From: Atherinomorus stipes
Lineage: Eukaryota; Chordata; Actinopteri; Atheriniformes; Atherinidae
DNA length: 64,000 bases
Assembly: GCA_023101725.1 (NCBI GenBank)
Contig: JALJCO010013696.1
Coordinates: forward strand, 248,001-312,000
Direction of reading: 5' to 3'
In this document: positions 21,198 through 33,100 of the stretch, piece after piece
How the letters are laid out: each line of letters begins with the position of its first letter
How positions within the stretch are numbered: position 1 is the first letter of the stretch
Notes under the pieces: generated by a model
The model's input: the letters and a program-made list of their open reading frames with translations, nothing else
The model's database searches: none
Told to the model about the DNA's origin: nothing
Translations under genes and position numbers: made by a program

Positions 21198-24100
21198 CTG
21201 GGAAGTCACGGGTGGAAAACATCACCAAGGATACTGCGGATTATCTTTATTTACAATTCCAGTCCTGGGATTAACTGAATGCAGAACATGCTGTAAGACA
21301 CAGAGAGCAAATCAGAATGCTGGTGATAAAAGCAACCTCCAAAGCATGATGTCATCGTGACGACAGCTCAACCCAGCAGCTATAAGATAAAAAAAATGAA
21401 GAACGGGACCTTTAATCCCAGTCAGCATCTAGAACCTTTAATCCCAGTCAGCATCTAGAACCTTTAATCCCAGTCACCATTTAGAACCTTTAATCCCAGT
21501 CAGCTTCAGAACCTTTAATCCCAGTCAGCTTCAGAACCTTTAATCTCAGTCAGCATCTAGAACCTTTAATCCCAGTCACCATCTAGAACCTTAAATCCCA
21601 GTCACCATCTAGAACCTTCAATCCAAGTCACCATCTAGAACATTTAATCCCAGTCAGCTTCAGAACCTTTAATCCCAGTCAGCATCAGAACCTCTAATCC
21701 CAGTCAGCATCTAGAACCTTTAATCCCCGTCACCATCTAGAACCTTTAATCCCAGTCACCATCTAGAACCTTTAATCCCAGTCAGCATTTAGAACCTTTA
21801 ATCCCAGTCAGCATCTAGAACATTTAATCCCAGTCAGCTTCAGAACCTTTAATCCCAGTCAGCTTCAGAACCTTTAATCCCAGTCAGCATCTAGAACCTT
21901 TAATCCCAGTCAGCTTCAGAACCTTTAATTCCAGTCAGCTTCAGAACCTTTAATCCGAGTGAGTATCAGAACCTTTAATCCCAGTTACCATCTAGAACCT
22001 TTAATCCCAGTCAGCATTTAGAACCTTTAATCCCAGTCACCATCTAGAACCTTTAATCCCTGTCAGCTTCAGAACATGTAATCCCAGTCAGCATCAGAAC
22101 CTTTAATCCGAGTGAGCATCAGAACCTTTAATCCCAGTCAGCTTCAGAACATGTAATCCCAGTCAGCATCAGAACCTTTAATCCGAGTGAGCATCAGAAC
22201 CTTTATTCCCAGTCAGCATCAGAACCTTTAATCCCAGTCAGCATCTAGAACCTTTAATCCCAGTCAGCATCTAGAACCTTTAATCCCAGTCAGCATCAGA
22301 ACCTTTAATCCCAGTCAGCTTCAGAACCTTTAATCCCAGTCACCATCTAGAACCTTTAATCCCAGTCACCATCTAGAACCTTTAATCCCAGTCAGCATTT
22401 AGAACCTTTAATCCCAGTCAGCATCTAGAACCTTTAATCCCAGTCAGCATCTAGAACCTTTAATCCCAGCCAGCTTCAGAACCTTTAATCCCAGCCAGCT
22501 TCAGAACCTTTAATCCCAGTCAGCTTCAGAACCTTTAATCCCAGTCAGCATCAGAACCTTTAATCCCAGTGAGCATCAGAACCTTTAATCCCAGTCAGCA
22601 TCAGAACCTTTAATCCCAGTCAGCATCTAGAACCTTTAATCCCAGTCAGCTTCAGAACCTTTAATCCCAGTCACCATCTAGAACCTTTCATCCCAGTCAG
22701 CATCAGAACCTTTAATCCGGGTGAGCATCAGAACCTTTAATCCCAGTCAGCATCAGAACCTTTAATCCCAGACGGCATCTAGAACCTTTAATCCCAGTCA
22801 GCATTAGAATCTTTGATCCCAGTCGGCATCAGAACCTTTAATCCCAGTCAGCATTTAGAACCTTTAATCCCAGTAAGCATCAGAACCTTTAATCCCAGTC
22901 GGCATCTTGAACCTTTAATCCCAGTAAGCATCAGAACCTTTGATCCCAGTCAGCATCAGAACCTTTAATCCCAGTCAGCATCTAGAACCTTAAATCCCAG
23001 TCAGCATCAGAACCTTTAATCCCAGTCAGCATCAGAACATTTTATCCCAATCAGCATCAGAACATTCAATCCCAGTCACCATCTAGAACCTTTAATCCCA
23101 GTCAGCATCAGAACCTTTAATCCCAGTCAGCATCAGAACCGTTAATCCTAGTCAGCATTAGAACCTTTAATCCCAGTCAGCATCTAGAACCTTTATTCCC
23201 AGTCAGCTTCAGAACTTTTAATCCCAGTCAGCTTCAGAACCTTTAATCCCAGTCAGCTTCACAACCTTTAATCCCAGTCAGCATCACAACCTTTAATCCC
23301 AGTCAGCATCACAACCTTTAATCCCAGTCAGCATCAGAACCTTTTTTTCCTAGTCGGCATCTATAACCTTTAATCCCAGTTGGCATCCAGGACCTTTAAT
23401 CCCAGTCGGCATCTAGAACCTTTTATCCCGGTCAGCATCAGAGCCTTTAATCCCAGTCAGCATCAGAACCTTTAATCCCAGTCAGCATCAGAACCTTTAA
23501 TCCCAGTCACCATCTAGAACCTTTAATCCCAGTCAGCATCTAGAACTTTTAATCCCAGTCAGCATCAGAACCTTTAATCCCAGTCAGCATCAGAACCTTT
23601 AATCCTAGTCGGCATCTAGAACCTTTAATCCCAGTCAGCATCTAGAACTTTTTATCCCGGTCAGCATCAGAACCTTTAATCCCAGTCAGCATCAGAACCT
23701 TTAATCCCAGTCAGCATCTAGAACCTTTAATCCCAGTCACCATCTAGAACCTTAAATCCCAGTCAGCATCTAGAACCTTTAATCCCAGTCAGCATCTAGA
23801 ACCTTTTATCCCAGTAAGCATCAGAACCTTTAATCTTAGTCAGCATCAGAACCTTTAATCCCAGTTGGCATCTAGAACTTTTTATCCCGGTCAGCATCAG
23901 AACCTTTAATCCCAGTCAGCATCAGAACCTTTAATCCCAGTCAACATCTAGAACCTTTAATCCCAGTAAGCATCAGAACCTTTAATCCCAGTCAGCATCA
24001 GAACCTTTAATCCCAGTCAGCATCAGAACCTTTAATCCCAGTAAGCATCAGAACCTTTAATCTCAGTCACCATCTAGAACCTTTAATCCCAGTCAGCATC

Positions 24101-27100
24101 AGAACCTTTAATCCCAGTCACCATCTAGAACCTTTAATCCCAGTAAGCATCTAGAACCTTTAATCTAAGTCACCATCTAGAACCTTTAATCCCGGTCAGC
24201 ATCAGAACCTTTAATCCCAGTCACCATCAGAACCTTTAATCCCAGTCACCATCTAGAACCTTTAATCCCAGTAAGCATCAGAACCTTTAATCCCAGTCAC
24301 CATCTAGAACCTTTAATCCCAGTCAGCATCTAGAACCTTTAATCCCAGTCACCATCTAGAACCTTTAATCCCAGTCAGCATCAGAACCTTTAATCCCAGT
24401 CAGCATCAGAACCTTTTATCCCAGTCAGCATCAGAAACTTTAATCCCAGTCACCATCTAGAACCTTTAATCCCAGTCAGCATCCAGAACCTTTAATCCCA
24501 GTCACCATCTAGAACCTTTAATCCCAGTCAGCATCACAACCTTTAATCCCAGTCAGCATCACAACCTTTAATCCTAGTCAGCATCTAGAACCTTTAATAC
24601 CAGTCGGCATCTAGAACCTTTAATCCCAGTCAGCATCTAGAACCTTTAATCCCAGTAAGCATCAGAACCTTTAATCCCAGTCAGCATCTAGAACCTTTAA
24701 TCGCAGTCAGCCTTAGAACCTTTAATCCGTCAGCATCAGAACCTTTAATCCCAGTCAGCATCAGAACCTTTAATCCCAGTCAGCATCTATAACCTTTAAT
24801 CCCAGTAAGCATCAGAACCTTTAATCCCAGTCACCATCTAGAACCTTTAATCCCAGTCAACATCAGAACCTTTAATCCCAGTCAGCATCAGAACCTTTAA
24901 TCCCAGTCACCATCTAGAACCTTTAATCCCAGTCAGCATCAGAACCTTTAATCCCAGTCACCATCTAGAACCTTTAATCCCAGTCAGCATCAGGACCTTT
25001 AATCCCAGTCAGCATCTAGAACCTTTAATCCCAGTCAGCTTCAGAACTTTTAATCCCAGTCAGCTTCAGAACCTTTAATCCCAGTCAGCATCAGAACCTT
25101 TAATCCCAGTCAGCATCACAACCTTTAATCCCAGTCAGCATCAGAACCTTTTATCCTAGTCGGCATCTAGAACCTTTAATCCCAGTCGGCATCCAGGACC
25201 TTTAATCCCAGTCAGCATCTAGAACCTTTTATCCCGGTCAGCATCAGAACCTTTAATCCCAGTCAGCATCAGAACCTTTAATCCCAGTCAGCATCTAGAA
25301 CCTTTAATCCCTGTCAGCATCAGAACCTTTAATCCCAGTAAGCATCAGAACCTTTAATCTCTGTCACCATCTAGAACCTTTAATCCCAGTAAGCATCAGA
25401 ACCTTCAATCCTAGTCAGCATCTAGAACCTTTAATCCCAGTCGGCATCTAGAACCTTTAATCCCAGTCAGCATCTAGAACCTTTAATCCCGGTCAGCATC
25501 AGAACCTTTAATCCCAGTCAGCATCAGAACCTTTAATCCCAGTAAGCATCAGAACCTTTAATCCCAGTCACCATTTAGAACCTTTAATCCCAGTCAGCAT
25601 CTAGAACCTTCAATCCCAGTCAGCATCAGAACCTTTAATCCCAGTCAGCATCTAGAACCTTTAATCCCAGTCACCATCTAGAACCTTAAATCCCAGTAAG
25701 CATCAGAACCTTTAATCTAAGTCACCATCTAGAACCTTTAATCCCAGTCAGCATCAGAACCTTTAATCCCACTCAGCATCAGAACCTTTAATCCCAGTCA
25801 CCATCTAGAACCTTTAATCCCAGTCAGCATCTAGAACCTTCAATCCCAGTCAGCATCAGAACCTTTAATCCCAGTCAGCATCAGAACCTTTAATCCCAGT
25901 CAGCATCAGAACCTTTAATCCCAGTCACCATCTAGAACCTTTAATCCCAGTAAGCATCTAGAACCTTTAATCTAAGTCACCATCTAGAACCTTTAATCCC
26001 AGTCAGCATCAGAACCTTTAATCCCACTCAGCATCAGAACCTTTAATCCTAGTCGGCATCTAGAACCTTTAATCCCAGTCGGCATCCAGAACCTTTAATC
26101 CCAGTTAGCATCTAGAACCTTTTATCCCGGTCAGCATCAGAACCTTTAATCCCAGTCACCATCAGAACCTTTAATCCCAGTCACCATCTAGAACCTTTAA
26201 TCCCAGTCAGCATCAGAACCTTTAATCCCAGTCACCATCTAGAACCTTTAATCCCAGTCAGCATCTAGAACCTTTAATCCCAGTCAGCATCAGAACCTTT
26301 AATCCCAGTCAGCATCTAGAACCTTTAATCCCAGTCACCATCTAGAACCTTTAATCCCAGTAAGCATCAGAACCTTTAATCTAAGTCACCATCTAGAACC
26401 TTTAATCCCAGTCAGCATCAGAACCTTTAATCCCACTCAGCATCAGAACCTTTAATCCCAGTCACCATCTAGAACCTTTAATCCCAGTCAGCATCTAGAA
26501 CCTTCAATCCCAGTCAGCATCAGAACCTTTAATCCCAGTCAGCATCAGAACCTTTAATCCCAGTCACCATCTAGAACCTTTAATCCCAGTAAGCATCAGA
26601 ACCTTTAATCTCAGTCACCATCTAGAACCTTTAATCCCAGTCAGCATCAGAACCTTTAATCCCACTCAGCATCAGAACCTTTAATCCTAGTCGGCATCTA
26701 GAACCTTTAATCCCAGTCGGCATCCAGAACCTTTAATCCCAGTTAGCATCTAGAACCTTTTATCCCGGTCAGCATCAGAACCTTTAATCCCAGTCACCAT
26801 CAGAACCTTTAATCCCAGTCACCATCTAGAACCTTTAATCCCAGTAAGCATCAGAACCTTTAATCCCAGTCACCATCTAGAACCTTTAATCCCAGTCAGC
26901 ATCTAGAACCTTTAATCCCAGTCAGCATCAGAACCTTTAATCCCAGTCAGCATCAGAATCTTTAATCCCAGTCAGCATCAGAACCTTTTATCCCAGTCAG
27001 CATCAGAAACTTTAATCCCAGTCACCATCTAGAACCTTTAATCCCAGTCACCATCTAGAACCTTTAATCCCAGTCAGCATCAGAACCTTTAATCCCAGTC

Positions 27101-30100
27101 AGCATCAGAACCTTTATTCTCAGTCACCATCTAGAACCTTTAATCCCAGTCAGCATCAGAACCTTTAATCCCAGTCAGCATCACAACCTTTAATCCTAGT
27201 CAGCATCTAGAACCTTTAATACCAGTCGGCATCTAGAACCTTTAATCCCAGTCAGCATCTAGAACCTTTTATCCCGGTCAGCATCAGAACCTTTAATCCC
27301 AGTCATCATCAGAACCTTTAATCCCAGTAAGCATCAGAACCTTTAATCCCAGTCAGGATCTAGAACCTTTAATCGCAGTCAGCCTCAGAACCTTTAATCC
27401 GTCAGCATCAGAACCTTTAATCCCAGTCACCATCTAGAACCTTTAATCCCAGTCACCATCTAGAACCTTTAATCCCAGTCAACATCAGAACCTTTAATCC
27501 CAGTCAACATCAGAACCTTTAATCCCAGTCAGCATCAGAACCTTTAATCCCAGTCACCATCTAGAACCTTTAATCCCAGTCAGCATCAGAACCTTTAATC
27601 CCGGTCACCATCTAGAACCTTTAATCCCAGTCAGCATCAGAACCTTTAATCCCAGTCAGCATCTAGAACCTTTAATCCCAGTCAGCATCAGAACCTTTAA
27701 TCCCAGTAAGCATCACAACCTTTAATCCCAGTCACCATCTAGATCCTTTAATCCCAGTCAGCATCACAACCTTAAATCCCAGTCAGCATCACAACCTTTA
27801 ATCCCAGTCAGCATCACAACCTTTAATCCCAGTCAGCATCTAGAACCTTTAATCCCAGTCAGCATCTAGAACCTTTAATCCCAGTCAGCATCACAACCTT
27901 TAATCCCAGTCAGCATCACAACCTTTAATCCCAGTCAGCATCACAACCTTTAATCCCAGTCACCATCTAGAACCTTTAATCCCAGTCAGCATCAGAACCT
28001 TTAATCCGTCAGCATCAGAACCTTTAATCCCAGTCAGCATCAGAACCTTTAATCCCAGTCAGCATCTATAACCTTTAATCCCAGTAAGCATCAGAACCTT
28101 TAATCCCAGTCACCATCTAGAACCTTTAATCCCAGTCACCATCTAGAACCTTTAATCCCAGTCAACATCAGAACCTTTAATCCCAGTCAGCATCAGAACC
28201 TTTAATCCCAGTCACCATCTAGAACCTTTAATCCCAGTCAGCATCAGAACCTTTAATCCCAATCACCATCTAGAACCTTTAATCCCAGTCAGCATCAGAA
28301 CCTTTAATCCCAGTCACCATCTAGAACCTTTAATCCCAGTCAGCATCTAGAACCTTTAATCCCAGTCAGCATCAGAACCTTTAATCCCAGTGAGCATCAC
28401 AACCTTTAATCCCAGTCACCATCTAGAACCTTTAATCCCAGTCAGCATCACAACCTTTAATCCCAGTAAGCATCAGAACCTTTAATCTAAGTCACCATCT
28501 AGAACCTTTAATCCCAGTCAGCATCTAGAACATTTAATCCCAGTCAGCATCACAACCTTTAATCCCAGTCAGCATCACAGCCTTTAATCCCAGTCACCAT
28601 CTAGAACCTTAAATCCCAGTCAGCATCTAGAACCTTTAATCCCAGTCAGCATCTAGAACCTTTAATCCCGGACATTAATATCTGTAAATCGCCACCTTCC
28701 TCTTTCCTTCTCCGTCTTCCGATCTGCATCTCCGGGATTAGAGACCCACCTCAGCGTCCCTCAGGTTGGTGTCCCCTCCGAACAGCACGGTGACATCATC
28801 TGGAGCTTCGCTCATCCTCTTCATCACCAGCTGCAGCTGCCTCATCCTCTCTCCTGCGTTCTCTTTACAGCTCTCAAAGTGGGACGTCATCAGACACAGT
28901 TTCTGGCCTCTGAAGTCCACCTGCATCCACAAAGTAGACCTGTTTGGTGGTCCGCTTGAGTCTGGACGTGTGCTGCTGTCTCTGGACCAACCTGAGCCAC
29001 CAGCAGGTTCCTCCTCATGTGCGTGTTCGGGAAGGCGACGACCTCGCTGTCCAGCAGCGTGAGACGGGACGTTCTCAGCAGCATGCCCGTGAAGTAGCCC
29101 GTCTCACCACCTGTGATTGGAGGACAGAGCGTCAGCATGTCCAGGACTCCACCTGGGCCTGTTACCTTCAGGGGCGCCTGCAGAGATCTTTTAGGGGGGG
29201 CCAAGTGTTATTAAAGGATAACTTTTGTTTCTGTCAACCTGGACCTTATTTCTAAGAATTTCTACGTGCATTTACTCAACGGTAACATTTCTGCATCACT
29301 CTGACTCTTTTGGACACGACTGTGTTCAGATTAGTCATGAATCTGCGTATGTCCACATCATGGACGTGAAGGAGGCAGAATGAACAGGCTTCTATCTGAG
29401 ACATCACCCACCATTGGATTAATAAAGTAGTCTGATTCTGATTCACCAAAACTCAAATCTTACAGAGGAGATTTTTCTCATTTTAGTCAAAATATCATCA
29501 CAATCAAAATAAGACAAAATCACCTACAAAGAAACATTTCAGTGACATAAAGGAACTTCTTTTAAGGCGATGCATCTTTTTTCAAGGAATCTTATCAAGA
29601 AGTGGCCAAGATATTTTTGCTTGGAATGAGCAGTGTGCTGGCCAACCTCAGGCCCATCTCCACCAAGGAGGTCATGCTTCTGGTAGCGTCCGTCCGTCCG
29701 TCTGTCAGCAACTTTATGGAAAAAGTTCTGGACAGATTGACCTGAAATCTTCAGCAGCCGTGTGTCTCAGTCCAAGAATGAAGCCATTAAATGTTGGTGG
29801 TGATCCGGATCAGCTTCTGGATCCAGGACTGTTCTGAAGGATTCTTTATCACTGTGAGGTCGGCCATGTTGGAAAGGCTGTTGATGAGGCGTGAGCGCCC
29901 CATTGTGGCAGAAGCGCGCTGCTGCTACTGAGCACATGATGCCTCCTGGAGGCACCCAGGTCCAGACAGAAGCTCAGAGGTCCAGACAGAAGCTCAGAGG
30001 TCCGGATGGAAGCTCAGAGGTCCAGACAGAAGCTCAGAGGTCCAGACAGAAGCTCAGAGGTCCAGACAGAAGCTCAGAGGTCCAGACAGAAGCTCAGAGG

Positions 30101-33100
30101 TCCAGACAGAAGCTCAGAGGTCCGGACGGAAGCTCAGAGGTCCAGACAGAAGCTCAGAGGTCCAGACAGAAGCTCAGAGGTCCGGATGGAAGCTCAGAGG
30201 TCCAGACAGAAGCTCAGAGGTCCGGATGGAAGCTCAGAGGTCCAGACAGAAGCTCAGAGGTCCAGATGGAAGCTCCTGGAGGTACCCAGGTCCAGACAGA
30301 AGCTCAGAGATTACAGAGCTTTTTCGGTTGCTGCTTCAAAACTGTGGAATGAGCCCCCCCCCCTCCCAATTACACAATCCTCACTGTCCATTTTTAAAAC
30401 TGAAAAACTGTTGTTATTCTGTGGCTTTTAACATAGCATGAGTGTCATTTTGGCCAGTGGGGGGGGGGGGGGGGGCAGCTTTTTGTTCAGGCCCCCATTG
30501 GTTACCTTCTATGAAGGTGTAGGTGGAAGCCAGGCGCGTGTGCAGGAAGCGCTTGTAGGGCTGGATCAGCTCCTGCAGAAGCACCACGTCTGGAGAGTAT
30601 CTGAGGAGACAGAAGTTAAACCGGGCTAACGGGCGCGTTCAGAAAGAGAGGTTCTAGGATCAGAGAGGTTCTAGGTTCAGAGAGGTTCTAGGATCAGAGA
30701 GGATCTAGGATCAGAGAGGATCTAGGATCAGAGAGGATCTAGGATCAGAGAGGGTCTAGGATCAGAGAGGTTCTAGGTTCAGAGAGGATCTAGGATCAGA
30801 GAGGTTCTAGGATCAGAGAGGGTCTAGGATCAGAGAGGGTCTAGGATCAGAGAGGTTCTAGGATCAGTTCCTAGAACTCCCCGTCTGGAGTTTAGTTATC
30901 AGAACTATGTTCCTCATCAGTCTGCGTTGTTCCCATAGACTGTATATAATTACTGGACGTAGCTTCCGGTCTCTTCTGAATAGAGAAATGTGAAGCCAGG
31001 TGGGCGTGTCTTACCGTCGCCATCTTGCCGTGTCACGTACGTCGTCACTCCAGGAAAATACTAAAATGGACACAGCGCGGCCGCGGGGCAAATGATTGAC
31101 AGCTGACGTACTGTGGGCTAAACGCTAACTGAGCTAACACGAAACTAAGAGGAGCTAACAAAGATAAGGCTCCTAAGCGGCATGGTTAAGGTAAGACGTG
31201 CTGAGACTTGCAATTCGCTGACTAAACACCGCCGTTGTGCGACTCTGTAACAAACTGAGACCTTATTAAGAGCAAAGAAGGAGCTAACTAGTAGAGTGCC
31301 TAGAGAGAGAGAGTGGCGTCAACTCCATTCACCGCAATGGTAAATTTTTTCACAGCAATGGCGGACGGCAGAGTCCGAAAAAAGTTCCCGGAAGTTAGCG
31401 CTAGCTAACTGCCGCTCTATATATTCCAACGGAGCAGCTGGTCGAAGCAGCATTTGTCCGAGGTAAAAAACGTTTAAAGAATTAAATTTCATATCAGTGG
31501 GGCATCTGAATTAAATCGAAGCAAGTTATTAAGTACGTTAGCGGATTTTACCCGTCTATATTATAGGATTTAGAGAATATTAACAGCTAAAAGTTTAGGA
31601 TAAGGATAGCAATGTGTGCAACATGCTAATAAATGTAATTTCTGCTCGCTCAATATAACTTAATCCAACTCTGCCGATTAGAAGTGGCAAGGTTAACATA
31701 TAGGGAAGTGATTGCAGTTATAAATAGATGTAATGTCACTGAGGCTGCGGAATGACTGGTAAAACTTATGATAAATCACTGATATCGATTATGACTGCGG
31801 TTTTGTAATATCTGATGCCACTGATAAACTGTCTTGCAAATAATAATAGAGGATGGTTCTTTTTAATATAAATACTGCTACTATAAATACTATGGTGTTT
31901 CTAAAATGCATAAATACTATGGGCAACTATTTTATTTTTCAAAGGCTGATTATACGATTATAACTGGGCAAACAACCAAATCAACAGGTGTGTCTACTGT
32001 TGTTATTTTGTTGTAATGCATTGCTCGTTGTTTAATCCTTTAATATAAAACACAACCATTAAGAACCTGAGGCAACTTGACAAATGTGCTACACATCAGT
32101 GGCTGATTATGCTGGACTTAACTGACTATGAGACTTTTTTCTCTGCCTTGTATTTCCTGCATTGCCAGGGTGCAGGTAGATGCTTCATGTGGGACTTCTG
32201 CTTATCTCTCTGCACTTGTCCAAGAATGTCCTGAAGCCTCTTCAGCTGTTCTGAGGTCGCCAATGTTGTTTTACAACTGTACTTGGTTTTTGCTCTTTTT
32301 TTTTCCCCTGTTCTTTGTTCATTTAATTAAAAGAATCTAAACATTTCCTCGTGGTGTGGTATTTTAAAGTATGCAAAAGTGCAACTGTTTAAATATGATT
32401 ACCTCATTTTTTGTTGTTGCAATCTTTGTTTGTGATAGATGAATTGCTCCTTATGACTTTAGCCACCCAGGTCTGTCTTCTGTCCCTGTCTTTGGGGAAG
32501 ACATACATTCGGACACCTTTCTCTGAGCGGTTGGAGCATCCCCACCATGATGGGGACTATCAAGGACAACATTGGGAATGACACAAACAGCTTTACATGC
32601 CAAACTGTTTCACATCTGTAGATGAAGTCTTTAAGGAATGCATTGTCTTCGGCGTGTTGGGGGGAGGACTGATTTACTATGCATCAGTCAGTAGAGTAAG
32701 TTTGTGATTAGCAAGGACTGAACTCAATTTATTTGCAATGCATTAAAATATGCAGTTGCCAGTCCAGACTTGTAGAGAATTTATAAATAATTTTAGTCAC
32801 CCATTAGCCTGCCTCACTTACATCTGAAAGTTAGAAAAAGAAAATATTGTGGGTTTTATTGCTGTGATGGGATGATTTAGTTAAAGTAACGAGTTCAAAG
32901 CCGTTCATATTGCATAGATATTTACTAGGAAGAATGGGTAATAAATAGTTTTTTGTAATGAATATTTAATTTGACATTGGTTTCCATATTTAAACAGTAA
33001 TCATGATGTTGCAAGATCAGACATAATGCAGTCAGTTGACAAAATCATTAAGTCGCCTGTCTGCTTCACTCAAGTCTGACAGTAAAAGGAGAAAATATAG

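Noticed and set aside
21406..28670. CRISPR-like array of short repeats and spacers
   Set aside because: Units are contiguous 25-26-bp tandem repeats without unique spacers, inside a vertebrate intron.
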